From Candidatus Peregrinibacteria bacterium (lineage in GTDB: Bacteria > Patescibacteriota > Gracilibacteria > UBA1369 > LOWO2-01-FULL-3): a DNA stretch of 26,023 bases. The notes under the pieces were generated by a model. The model searched no databases. It saw nothing but the letters and a program-made list of their open reading frames with translations, and had not been told where the DNA came from. The DNA is taken from the NCBI GenBank assembly GCA_018664365.1, contig JABJOK010000107.1:1-26023 (forward strand), read 5' to 3'. A program made the translations under genes and the position numbers. Shown one piece after another: positions 5,829 through 13,993 of this stretch. Numbering within the stretch: position 1 is the stretch's first letter; each line of letters starts with the position of its first letter.

Positions 5829-7916
5829 ATGACTGAGAAGAAAACAAAAAGACAAAGACTCAAAGAGATGCTTACAAAAAGGAATATTGTGATAGCTGTT
5901 TTGTTCGCGCTTTTTGTCTCTCAGTATTTTCAAATGCAAAGCATGTTTGGGACCTTTTCATTTCTTCAGGGGCGTGATAGCTCTTTGATTACTGAAATAG
6001 GACAAATAAAAGAAGCATATGGAGAATTTTCTGGTGATCTTAATGAGATGCGTGATTATTTGAGGCTACCTACTAAAAGTTATACTGGCTTTAATGATAA
6101 TGCAGATTTCGAGGAGACTGAGGACGAAAACCAAGACCAAGTTCAATTGGCACTGTTTAAATATGTAGACTTTTTGGCAACTGAAAAAAATAGCCTTGAA
6201 CGAACTGAAGTTAATAAAGAGATGCTTGGAGCCGTACTTAAGTCTGTTTCATTTAATCAGATGATTGAAGATAGCGGGTGGTCTATTTTAGACGGAGAAA
6301 CAGTTTCTATTTTAAATGAAAATGGCGAAGAGTTCTTGAAGGTAGTTCTTGATTCTGAATCAGGAAAAGTTTTTGCAAATACTGTAATCGCAGAAATTGA
6401 GATCACGGCTGAAACTGCAAAAGATTTTGAGAAACAGTTAGCGGAATTTTTGACTGGCCAGAAAAACAGAATTGGTGATTCTCAAAAGTGGCTTACTGAT
6501 GCAGATGCGGCTCTCAATGAAGCGTTGAAGACTGAAGATTATTTGGCATTGCCAGTAAATATTGTTGCAAGTGCAGGTGAAGATAGCGATCTTTCAAGAA
6601 GATATGAGGTGACTAATTTGAATGATGATCCAATTGGAGAGATTGTTTTTGATCCTTCTGAGATGACCATTACATTACTTGATAAGAGAAATCCTGACCT
6701 ATCTGTTCAAGCTGATGATATTTCAACAGCTCTTATTCCTTTTCTTAAGAATTTAGATACAAAGACTTTATTAGAGAAAAAATATTCTGACTCTCTTGCT
6801 GGAGTTAAAAATACTCTTGGTGATAATGGATTCCAGCTGCTTCTTGAGCAGGCAGGAATTAAAGTAAGCGAAGATCCTCGAGAGGATGAGTTGAGAGTTT
6901 ACTTTGATTTCATTGATGTGGATGAAGCTATATTAAGCTCCGTAGCTATTGAAAAATCAACCGGCGTCATAAACATAGTCGACTCCGAGGGCAACAATCC
7001 TCAAAACCTACTCCTGTTTGATCCGGAGTATAAAAAAAAAACTCTAGAACTCCCTGAGTATGTTCCAATTTACGGTGATGAAGCGCTGAGTAGTGATTCC
7101 GCTATGACTATTTTAGTTGCAGGTAAGCATGGAGCACTTGTTGATACTATGATTATTGTTCATATAGATGATGGACGTAGAGATATGAGAATGGTGAGTT
7201 TACCAAGAGATCTTTTCTTTCAGGGTAGAAAAATAAATGCATATGCTCACTATTATGGAATGGGTGAGCTGGCTAAGGAGCTGAGTAAGATCAGTGGATA
7301 TGAAATTGATAAATACATTCTTATAGATATGTATGCCTTTATTGATGTAATCGATTTAATCGGAGGAATTGATATCACTTTGGAGAATGCAGTTATTGAT
7401 CCTACATATAGAGTTGTTGATGATGGTGTTGAGGGAACACTTCACTATGAGCCTGGAGACTACCATTTGAGCGGTGTGGAGGCGTTGAGGCTTGCAAGGA
7501 CTCGTCACACATCTTCAGATTTCGCACGTGCAGAGAGACAGCAGTTGATCTTGAAGGCTATTCAGTCCAAGGCTAGAAACTTTGGATTTGGAGATGCAGA
7601 TACTATTTATGAAATTGCTCGATCTGTCTTAAAGCAAACTGAAACTAATATTGAACTTGAAGAGGCCATTGCATATTTTTTTAGATATCAGAATTATGAA
7701 ATTACTTCTATGGATGTCATGTCTAGTGGGAATGTTCTTTATGTGCCGGAATACACCACGGTTGAAGAATGTGCTACAAGGAAGGCAGAGGCAGAAGCTA
7801 ATGGAGAAGATGCATCAGGCTGTGATGATTTGAATCATGCATACACACTGGCACCACGTGATAATGATTGGAATTTGATCAAATGGTTCTTTAGAGAAAA
7901 CTTCGATACCGCTTAG
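5829..7916 (+). CDS. LytR-CpsA-Psr (LCP) family protein with long N-terminal ectodomain
   Basis: 695 residues. A basic cytoplasmic tail (KKTKRQRLKE) precedes one membrane segment at ~19-34 (NIVIAVLFALFVSQYF); the rest should face outside. Residues ~50-410 are an uncommonly long region with what look like three related alpha/beta units (about 132-190, 230-290 and 330-395). The LCP domain spans ~425-610: MTILVAGKHGALVDTMIIV, then MVSLPRDLF with R460-D461, KINAYAHYYG, the DLIGGIDI strand, and LARTRHTSSDFARAERQQL with R557 and R559, the Arg cluster that binds the polyprenyl-phosphate head group. LCP enzymes transfer glycopolymers from undecaprenyl phosphate carriers to peptidoglycan or protein. 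A Cys-containing tail (ECATRKAEAEANGEDASGCDD) follows. Its polymer and acceptor in this organism are unknown. Confidence 0.92.
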   Translation: MTEKKTKRQRLKEMLTKRNIVIAVLFALFVSQYFQMQSMFGTFSFLQGRDSSLITEIGQIKEAYGEFSGDLNEMRDYLRLPTKSYTGFNDNADFEETEDENQDQVQLALFKYVDFLATEKNSLERTEVNKEMLGAVLKSVSFNQMIEDSGWSILDGETVSILNENGEEFLKVVLDSESGKVFANTVIAEIEITAETAKDFEKQLAEFLTGQKNRIGDSQKWLTDADAALNEALKTEDYLALPVNIVASAGEDSDLSRRYEVTNLNDDPIGEIVFDPSEMTITLLDKRNPDLSVQADDISTALIPFLKNLDTKTLLEKKYSDSLAGVKNTLGDNGFQLLLEQAGIKVSEDPREDELRVYFDFIDVDEAILSSVAIEKSTGVINIVDSEGNNPQNLLLFDPEYKKKTLELPEYVPIYGDEALSSDSAMTILVAGKHGALVDTMIIVHIDDGRRDMRMVSLPRDLFFQGRKINAYAHYYGMGELAKELSKISGYEIDKYILIDMYAFIDVIDLIGGIDITLENAVIDPTYRVVDDGVEGTLHYEPGDYHLSGVEALRLARTRHTSSDFARAERQQLILKAIQSKARNFGFGDADTIYEIARSVLKQTETNIELEEAIAYFFRYQNYEITSMDVMSSGNVLYVPEYTTVEECATRKAEAEANGEDASGCDDLNHAYTLAPRDNDWNLIKWFFRENFDTA

Positions 7917-7935
7917 TATATTTAGTCGCTATAGG

Positions 7936-7964
7936 TTGAGAAAAACTCGTTTTTTTGGTATAAT
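7936..7964 (+). promoter_or_regulatory. Promoter of the HEXXH protein gene
   Basis: TTGAGA (7936-7941), 17-bp spacer, TATAAT (7959-7964), also with the extended TGG element. It lies 20 bp after the LCP stop and gives a leader of about 15 nt without a Shine-Dalgarno. Confidence 0.75.
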
Positions 7965-7985
7965 TAAAAATCAATAATAATTATT

Positions 7986-8912
7986 ATGACTGAACTTAGA
8001 TCAATTGAGGGAGATGGAGAAAATCCATCAAAATTAGAGGATTTGCGTGATACCACTGGACTTCGTGCTGTTGATGCAGCAGAGCCAATAAGTGATGCAC
8101 AGACTGCCGAATCTCCACAGGAGGTAATAAGACAACAGGAGGTTCCTTTAAGAGATGTTGAAAGAATACTTAAAAGAGCTAAAAGGAAAAAAGAAGTCGC
8201 TATAATTGCAGGACGTACTATTGATGATCCAGCTCAGGCACTAAAGAATCTTCAAACTGCAGTTAGAACTACTAAGAGACATCTCAAACAATTGGATAGA
8301 GGTTCTATATATTTTGCTAATTTTTCTGGAGAAACTTCGGGTGAATCTGATAAAGCAGGTGAATATGTAGACGCACTTCAATTGATGCATCCAGCTAAAA
8401 GGATTGCTCATAATCTTGGGCATGAAGTTGCACATATGAAGGGAAAAGTTGATTGCGAAGGCCTTGTAGAAGGATATCTTCGTGCTATTGGACTTATTGA
8501 GGGAGAAGGCGATGCAATTGAAACAACTCATAAGTATGACGTGATGCTTGAAGAGTTCTATGAATTCGTAGAGAGGGCACGTGGAAAAAAGGATTCAAAG
8601 GCCTTTATTATAAAAATCTATAATCTTTATTATAAAGGGAGAGACAATGATATTTATAAATTTTATGACAAAAACTATATTAGTACTTTAGATACTGAAG
8701 AAGAAAAAGAGCAGGCAATGGTAGAATTTGAGCAGGTATTCCCTGATTTAGATGTGACTATGGATTCTGGTAAATATGAAGTCATCCGTATTAGCGATGT
8801 GGTTGATGAAGAAGAATACAGGGGTGATGTAGTCATCAATGCACAAGAACGATTTTCACAAAGGAGTCAGGAGTTTGAAAATGGTGGTCAACAATTTGAC
8901 AGGACAGGTTAA
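7986..8912 (+). CDS. Putative HEXXH zinc metalloprotein
   Basis: 308 residues with no signal peptide or membrane segment. Residues 1-70 are acidic and probably disordered. A helix rich in Lys and Arg (RILKRAKRKKE) follows. The key feature is NLGHEVAHMKGK, with H146-E147-x-x-H150: an HEXXH zinc site preceded by helix PAKRIAH. The CEGLVEGYLRAIGLIEGEGDAIE segment just after supplies Glu candidates for a third ligand, as in gluzincins. The C-terminal ~50 residues are again acidic and Gln-rich. It has its own strong promoter behind the LCP gene. I cannot assign a peptidase family. The HEXXH lies in a helix context that fits a real metal site, but activity is unproven. Confidence 0.7.
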   Translation: MTELRSIEGDGENPSKLEDLRDTTGLRAVDAAEPISDAQTAESPQEVIRQQEVPLRDVERILKRAKRKKEVAIIAGRTIDDPAQALKNLQTAVRTTKRHLKQLDRGSIYFANFSGETSGESDKAGEYVDALQLMHPAKRIAHNLGHEVAHMKGKVDCEGLVEGYLRAIGLIEGEGDAIETTHKYDVMLEEFYEFVERARGKKDSKAFIIKIYNLYYKGRDNDIYKFYDKNYISTLDTEEEKEQAMVEFEQVFPDLDVTMDSGKYEVIRISDVVDEEEYRGDVVINAQERFSQRSQEFENGGQQFDRTG

Positions 8913-8955
8913 TTTCAATAGAGTTGCGCAGCAAATTAAGTGATTCAAACCCACT

Positions 8956-10347
8956 ATGCAACTTAAGAAAGGAGAAATTATCGAATTTGATGTGCACGCA
9001 ATGGCCTTTGGCGGGTCAGGTATTGGTAAATACGAAGGAATGACTGTCTTTGTTGATAAGGCTATGCCTGGAGATCGTGTTAAGGCAGCGCTGACAAGGA
9101 TTAAGCCAAAGTTTGCAGAGTCAAAGTTTGTTGAGATCGTAAAGCCATCTCCTGACCGAGTTGAGCCGAAGTGTAAATACTCTGGAAAATGTGGAGGATG
9201 CCAATTGCAGTTTATGCCTTATAAGAAGCAGGTTGAATTCAAGCAACAGAATGTCATTGATTCATTTGAAAGAATTGGAAAAATATTTGATGCGAACGTT
9301 CTTGATGTAATTGAGTGTAAAGAGCCATTTTATTATAGAAATAAGATGGAGTTCTCTTTTGGTTATGATGCTGATATGCAGTTCACTCTTGGTATGCATG
9401 TACCTGGGCGTCGTTTTGATATCCTGGATCTTACTGAATGTCATCTTGAATCAAAATTATCAACAGACATCCTAAATATCACACGTGCATTTATGAGAGA
9501 GAGTGAGTGGAAGCCTTTTAAATATTCTATTGGAAAAGGATTTCTTCGAGCTTTATATATTCGTGAAGGAAAAAGAACTGGAGAAGTTCTTGTTAATTTG
9601 GTTACATCAGATGATGTTCCAAAAAACTTTGATGAAGAAATTAAGAAGTATGTAGATAAGGTTTCTACGATGAGTGATGGAGACCAAAAAGTCACTTCCA
9701 TATATTGGACTACCATTATAAGTAAAAGAGGGCAAAGACGACAAACGAAGGAAAAAGTACTATTTGGAAAAAGGTTCTTAACAGAAAAAATGATCCTAGA
9801 GAATGGTGATGAACTATCATTTGATATTCTGCCTCAAGCATTCTTCCAAGTTAATACTTATCAGGCTGAACTCCTATATCAGGAAGTTTTGAAGCTTGCT
9901 ACTCAGTCTACAAACGGGACTGTTTTTGATCTTTTCTGTGGAACAGGAACTATTGGGCTTTTTCTAGCAAAGCATTGTGAAAAGGTTCTTGGTATTGAAC
10001 TAAATGAGGAAGCGGTAAAAGCGGCTCGCGAAAATGCCCAGAAAAACAACATCTTCAATATAGATTTTTACGTAGGTGATGCTACTAAGATGCTTGGTGA
10101 TATAAAAGAGTTTCCTTCTTTAATTGTTGTAGATCCTCCTCGTGCTGGTCTTACTGAAAATATGATCAAGCATATGAATAGCTTTAATGCTGATCGTATA
10201 ATTTATGTATCATGCAATCCTTCTACTTTAGCTCGTGACTGTGCGTGGCTTAAGGAATATGGATACAAGGTTAAGAGTGTTCAGCCAGTAGATATGTTCC
10301 CTCATACTTATCATATAGAGAATGTTTGTTTGCTGGAGCGGGATTAG
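8956..10347 (+). CDS. rlmD: 23S rRNA (uracil-5-)-methyltransferase, RlmD/RumA type
   Basis: 463 residues, full length. The N-terminal TRAM beta-barrel is at ~1-60 (FDVHAMAFGGSGIGKYEGMT). A [4Fe-4S] site follows with C73, C79, C82 and C162 in the C-x5-C-x2-C-xn-C pattern of RumA. The SAM-binding fold has VFDLFCGTGTIGLF and the VVDPPRAGL motif. The catalytic Cys is in YVSCNPSTLARD, and the C-terminal HIENVCLLERD carries the Glu base. The reaction is S-adenosylmethionine-dependent C5 methylation of a uridine in RNA. The Fe-S cluster points to 23S rRNA (U1939 type), but the exact target (RlmD, RlmC or RlmCD-like) cannot be read from sequence. It starts 43 bp after the previous gene with no clear promoter or Shine-Dalgarno, so it may be read through from upstream. 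Confidence 0.93.
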   Translation: MQLKKGEIIEFDVHAMAFGGSGIGKYEGMTVFVDKAMPGDRVKAALTRIKPKFAESKFVEIVKPSPDRVEPKCKYSGKCGGCQLQFMPYKKQVEFKQQNVIDSFERIGKIFDANVLDVIECKEPFYYRNKMEFSFGYDADMQFTLGMHVPGRRFDILDLTECHLESKLSTDILNITRAFMRESEWKPFKYSIGKGFLRALYIREGKRTGEVLVNLVTSDDVPKNFDEEIKKYVDKVSTMSDGDQKVTSIYWTTIISKRGQRRQTKEKVLFGKRFLTEKMILENGDELSFDILPQAFFQVNTYQAELLYQEVLKLATQSTNGTVFDLFCGTGTIGLFLAKHCEKVLGIELNEEAVKAARENAQKNNIFNIDFYVGDATKMLGDIKEFPSLIVVDPPRAGLTENMIKHMNSFNADRIIYVSCNPSTLARDCAWLKEYGYKVKSVQPVDMFPHTYHIENVCLLERD

Positions 10348-10394
10348 TTATCTGATGTTTAAGCACCTGATAGGTAGCTCTGTTTTCCTATGAA

Positions 10395-10403
10395 TGGTAT
10401 AAT
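10395..10403 (+). promoter_or_regulatory. Extended -10 promoter of the bactofilin-like gene
   Basis: TGGTATAAT with TATAAT at 10398-10403. No good -35 is seen at 16-18 bp. It sits 26 bp before the chosen ATG at 10430 and rules out a start much further upstream. Confidence 0.65.
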
Positions 10404-10429
10404 CTCCGTTGAAAAATAACCTTACTCAT

Positions 10430-11575
10430 ATGAAAAAACTGATTATTAGTTTGTTGGCGATTTTATCGCTAAGTGTTTTGGCTGTGCCAAGCGCTTCTGC
10501 AGTAACATTATCTGCTGCTGAAAATGTAATTATTACACAGAATATTGTTGATGATGCCTATTTTGTTGCTGGTAATGCTGATGTTCAAGCTGAAATTTTT
10601 GGAGACCTGCATGTCTTTGGCGGAAATGTAACTATTAATGGAACTATTCACGAAGACCTGATTGTTGCAGGTGGACGTGTGAATGTTAATGGTGAAGTTA
10701 AGGGAGATCTGCGAGTAGCTGGAGGACAGGTTTCTATTCTTGGGAATGTAGGAGATGACTTACTTGTTGCTGGTGGCCAAGTTGATGTTGGGCCAAATGC
10801 GACTATTGGAGGAACTCTTGCTGCAGGTTCAGGAATACTGACTATGGATGGTGTCGTAAAGGAAGATATTAAAGCTGGTATTGGGTTATTTCTCTTAAAT
10901 GGTGTTGTAGAGGGTGATGTTGTGGTTACTATTGAAGACAGATTTACCGTGGGGCCAAATGCAAAAATAATGGGAGATCTTGATTATTCTGCATTGCTTG
11001 AGATAGATATCCCTGAAGAAGTTGTGGCTGGAGAAATTTCATTTAATAAATTTGATAATGAAGAAGCTGTTGTTGAAGATGTTACATACGGATTCATGCT
11101 GGCTAAAGTATTAAGCTTTCTATCTTCTCTGTTGCTTTTGCTTATGCTCGTACTGTTCTTCCCAAAGGCACTTACTATGTCTGCAAAGACAGCAAAAGCT
11201 GCTCCAGTTAAAACATTTGGTGTAGGTGTTCTTGCAATGCTTATCGGGTTTGTAGCTCCTCTAATTTTATTACTTACTATTATAGGTCTTCCTCTTGCAA
11301 TAATTACTGCTGCAATGTTGGTTGTTCTAATATATGTTGCGAAAATATTTGCAGCTGTTTGGATTTCTAGCTATGTCATTGATTATAAAAAGAAGATAAA
11401 AAAGACTAAGCTGTTTGGATTCACAGCACTCGCACTTCTTGCATACTACCTAATCGGAATGATCCCTATTATTGGATGGTTAATTCACCTAGTTTTATTC
11501 CTAGGAGGAGCTGGAGCTGCAGTACTCACCGATTTCGAATACTTCAAATTCTTGAAGTCTAAAAATATGATGTAA
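10430..11575 (+). CDS. Membrane-anchored bactofilin-like beta-helix protein
   Basis: 381 residues from the ATG at 10430. An in-frame TTG at 10409 would spoil the signal peptide. A signal peptide, MKKLIISLLAILSLSVLAVPSASA, is evident. Residues ~30-180 are short hydrophobic repeats of about 17 residues built on G-D-L-x-V-x-G-G-x-V-x-I (e.g. GDLHVFGGNVTINGTI, EDLIVAGGRVNVNGEV, GDLRVAGGQVSILGNV), as in the polymer-forming right-handed beta-helix of bactofilins. The last ~160 residues hold four or five membrane segments (VLSFLSSLLLLLMLVLFF, FGVGVLAMLIGFVAPLILLL, AIITAAMLVVLIYVAKIFAAV and others). The beta-helix should lie outside the membrane, unlike cytoplasmic bactofilins. It probably scaffolds the envelope; this is inferred from fold only. 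It ends 4 bp from the stop of the convergent cca gene. Confidence 0.85.
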   Translation: MKKLIISLLAILSLSVLAVPSASAVTLSAAENVIITQNIVDDAYFVAGNADVQAEIFGDLHVFGGNVTINGTIHEDLIVAGGRVNVNGEVKGDLRVAGGQVSILGNVGDDLLVAGGQVDVGPNATIGGTLAAGSGILTMDGVVKEDIKAGIGLFLLNGVVEGDVVVTIEDRFTVGPNAKIMGDLDYSALLEIDIPEEVVAGEISFNKFDNEEAVVEDVTYGFMLAKVLSFLSSLLLLLMLVLFFPKALTMSAKTAKAAPVKTFGVGVLAMLIGFVAPLILLLTIIGLPLAIITAAMLVVLIYVAKIFAAVWISSYVIDYKKKIKKTKLFGFTALALLAYYLIGMIPIIGWLIHLVLFLGGAGAAVLTDFEYFKFLKSKNMM

Positions 11576-11579
11576 GAGA

Positions 11580-12929
11580 TTAAGTGGCCATTTTGGCTAT
11601 GACGTATTTCTTAGCTTCCTTTCGGGTTTTGATCTCGTGCGAAAGTTGTTTATCACGAACTTCTTTAAGTATATCCCCTACTTTTTCTCCCTGCTCAATC
11701 CCTAGAATGCTCATAATCTCCTTTCCACTTATTAGCTGCTTTGGCATAAGTTTGAGCTTTGCTATCTCATGTCTATAGAGTTTCTTAAGCTTTTCGTACA
11801 TTGAAAGGTCCATAGGAATTATCCCCATTGAATCTGCACGATAAACCTCAAGAAGTTCTTCGAACCCTGGCTGTAAAAACCAGTGTCGTCTGCGAGCATC
11901 TGGCATCTCAAAAAGTGGAACAACCATCATGTGATGTTCTATAAGCCATTTCACCCTGTCGATTGTCTTCTTATCAAACTTTAATCGTTTGAGTATTTTA
12001 CTCGACATCTCTGCCCCTACTTCTGAATGATGATCATATCGTATTCTATCTTCATCAGCTTGAAAGGTATCGTACTTACCAATGTCATGCATTAGAGTTG
12101 CCCATTTTAGGGCGATGGTTGGAGGATTCTCTGGAAGTGGATTCGGGTCTCCTTCTTCCTCAGTAAGGCTATTTAGGGCTCTTAGGGAGTGATCCCAAAC
12201 ATCTCCTTCTTGGTGATACATCTTTGGTTGAGCCAGCCCTTTCAATTTGCAGAGCTCTGGAATTATTAATTCTAGAGCCTCTACCTCAAATAATTCCTCA
12301 AATGCCTGCCCTGAATTCTTTTTACTCATTATCATCTTGTTGAGCTCATCTTTAACTCTCTCTTTAGAGATGTCCTCAATAAGCTTTACGTGCTTCTTAA
12401 CTGCTTGATATGTGTCTGGGTGATACTGCATGTCATATTCATTCTTGAATCTAATTGCTCGCAGTATTCTTAAATGGTCTTCTTTTATCCTCTCCTCTGG
12501 TTCTCCTATGAATCTAATAAGCTCATCCTTCATGTCTTTCTGCCCATCTACATAGTCCATGATCTTATCTTCAATTGGATCATAAAAAATAGCATTGATC
12601 GTGAAGTCTCTTCGCTTTGCATCTTCTTCCGCATTAGTAAATTCGATAGCATCTGGCCTTCTTCCATCTGAGTATCCTGAATCTGATCTAAAGGTAGCGA
12701 TTTCAAAGTTATGTCCATTCTGAATCGCTAAAATAACACCAAACTGCTTTCCTATTGGGATTGTGTGCTCCAAAAGTTCTTCAATCTCATCAGGTTTTGC
12801 AGAGGTCACGATATCAAAGTCCTTTGGCTCTATGCCCAGCAACATATCGCGAACACAGCCACCAGCCCAGTAGGCTTCATGGCCTGCTTTCTTTAAAATT
12901 TCTATTATTTCTATTGAGGTTGCTTTCAT
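11580..12929 (-). CDS. cca: CCA tRNA nucleotidyltransferase with HD domain
   Basis: 449 residues. The class II nucleotidyltransferase head shows AGGCVRDMLLG (G23-D28) and KDFDIV with the metal-binding D37 and D39, then RRDFTINAIFYD and LRILRAIRF. An HD domain follows with LMHDIGKYDTF and RLIEHHM-like residues (WLIEHHMMVVPLF). The enzyme adds or repairs CCA at tRNA 3' ends from CTP and ATP; the HD domain can give phosphohydrolase activity in some members. Since the one tRNA in this window encodes CCA, repair may be part of its role. Its -10 box is nine bases from the ATG, with AGGAAAG between them, one of the few Shine-Dalgarno-like sequences here. It is divergent from the HD-GYP-like gene. 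Confidence 0.94.
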   Translation of the reverse strand: MKATSIEIIEILKKAGHEAYWAGGCVRDMLLGIEPKDFDIVTSAKPDEIEELLEHTIPIGKQFGVILAIQNGHNFEIATFRSDSGYSDGRRPDAIEFTNAEEDAKRRDFTINAIFYDPIEDKIMDYVDGQKDMKDELIRFIGEPEERIKEDHLRILRAIRFKNEYDMQYHPDTYQAVKKHVKLIEDISKERVKDELNKMIMSKKNSGQAFEELFEVEALELIIPELCKLKGLAQPKMYHQEGDVWDHSLRALNSLTEEEGDPNPLPENPPTIALKWATLMHDIGKYDTFQADEDRIRYDHHSEVGAEMSSKILKRLKFDKKTIDRVKWLIEHHMMVVPLFEMPDARRRHWFLQPGFEELLEVYRADSMGIIPMDLSMYEKLKKLYRHEIAKLKLMPKQLISGKEIMSILGIEQGEKVGDILKEVRDKQLSHEIKTRKEAKKYVIAKMAT

Positions 12930-12938
12930 TTCTTTCCT

Positions 12939-12944
12939 ATTATA
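12939..12944 (-). promoter_or_regulatory. cca promoter -10 box
   Basis: Minus-strand TATAAT ends nine bases before the cca ATG (first base 12929), leaving a leader of about 2-3 nt. The -35 (TTTCTC at 16 bp) is weak. Confidence 0.6.
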
Positions 12945-12956
12945 CTGGATTTTCTC

Positions 12957-12984
12957 TTGTGAGAAAGCCTTGAATCAGTATAAT
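12957..12984 (+). promoter_or_regulatory. Promoter of the HD-GYP-like gene
   Basis: TTGTGA (12957-12962), 16-bp spacer, TATAAT (12979-12984). The box overlaps an in-frame TTG candidate start at 12970, so the TTG would be upstream of the transcript. The ATG at 13009 is therefore preferred. Confidence 0.6.
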
Positions 12985-13008
12985 TGCGACCAAAATTTAA
13001 TACTATGC

Positions 13009-13986
13009 ATGCTTGACGGAGCTCCCTTATCTTTGGAAATTGATACTGCAGAAGAACGTTTGTTACCTGTAGCAGACGTATTCTCTTGTGCAGATATTAC
13101 TCCCGAGGTTAATGAACGAATACTGATGGTTCTTAAACGCCTAGTTGTTGACGATTTTGAGAATAACCCTGAGTATCCGGTTTTAGTAGATGCTGTTATT
13201 CAGGAGGTCCGTCGTCCATTGGCAGAATATATTAGAGGAATAGTTCTGCCCGGAGAAGAAAACTTGTTGGATCCTACTCTTGCAACTATTGCTAGCAAGC
13301 TTGAAGTAGGCTCAGAAGCAAAACCCCATGCCCCTTCAGTAAAAGCGGCTATTCTTGATGCAGTCAAAAGGCTTGATAAGGAACTCTATGAACATCTTGA
13401 AAGTACTGCCATGCTGGCATACCAGATTGCTCGAAGTGTTAGCGAGAAAGGTGAAGTAGAAGACCCTGCACTCGCGATGATATCTAGAGATGGTGGTTTT
13501 CTTCATGATATTGGAAAAATAGACGCATCTATAACAGCTTTAATTAATCAGAAGAGAGACTTAACTCTTCCTGAATGGAAAACGGTTTATCAACATCCAG
13601 TTATTGGAGGGATTGTTCTTAAGTTACTGTCATTGCCTGATCGCGTAGCTAAAGTTGCTGATAAACATCATGTCACCAATCATAAATCTCCACGACGTGG
13701 TATCCACCCACTAAATGAGCTTCCTTGGGAGGTTAAAATAGCAACTGTTGCCGATCATATTTCAGCCATGCTAGACGATAGGCCTAATCATCCAGTAAAA
13801 CCAATGGGCCGTCTAATTAAGACCCTTAAAAAGGACTCATCCAAAGAAAGAGGAATTCTTGACCCGATTGCTGTGGAAGCCTTTTTGGGTATTTGTACGG
13901 AACTTGGCTATGACGAAGCTTCTGAGGAAGTTATTCCGGCTAGACTACTCCTTTTAAATTACGCTAGGATGCGACAGGAAATGTAA
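13009..13986 (+). CDS. HD-GYP-like metal-dependent phosphohydrolase
   Basis: 325 residues from ATG 13009. The N-terminal ~115 residues are unrecognised. The HD domain follows: H129, then FLHDIGKIDASI with H166-D167, QHPVIGGIVL with H196, ADKHHVTNH with H220-H221, and VADHISAMLDDRP with D249. This order matches the HD-GYP family (HDIGK, HP.IG, HHE, DxxxALxxxRPY). However, the GYP loop after HH is replaced (KSPRRGIHP), so it is a degenerate relative and c-di-GMP hydrolysis should not be assumed. No receiver domain or membrane segment is present. It is followed by tsaD after 7 bp and is probably co-transcribed. The substrate is unknown. Confidence 0.8.
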   Translation: MLDGAPLSLEIDTAEERLLPVADVFSCADITPEVNERILMVLKRLVVDDFENNPEYPVLVDAVIQEVRRPLAEYIRGIVLPGEENLLDPTLATIASKLEVGSEAKPHAPSVKAAILDAVKRLDKELYEHLESTAMLAYQIARSVSEKGEVEDPALAMISRDGGFLHDIGKIDASITALINQKRDLTLPEWKTVYQHPVIGGIVLKLLSLPDRVAKVADKHHVTNHKSPRRGIHPLNELPWEVKIATVADHISAMLDDRPNHPVKPMGRLIKTLKKDSSKERGILDPIAVEAFLGICTELGYDEASEEVIPARLLLLNYARMRQEM

Positions 13987-13993
13987 TTTTGCT

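Noticed and set aside
10330..10347. TGGAGCGGG at the end of rlmD resembling the tRNA-Gly tail repeat
   Set aside because: It is a nine-base match inside conserved coding sequence (LLERD) with no further tRNA, stem-loop or terminator sequence next to it.
10348..10394. Terminator hairpin after rlmD
   Set aside because: TATC and GATA arms can pair only weakly and no T-tract follows; not enough to call.
12970..13008. TTG start for the HD-GYP-like gene
   Set aside because: The -10 box lies within this stretch, so the TTG would precede the transcript. The ATG at 13009 is the first sensible in-frame start.
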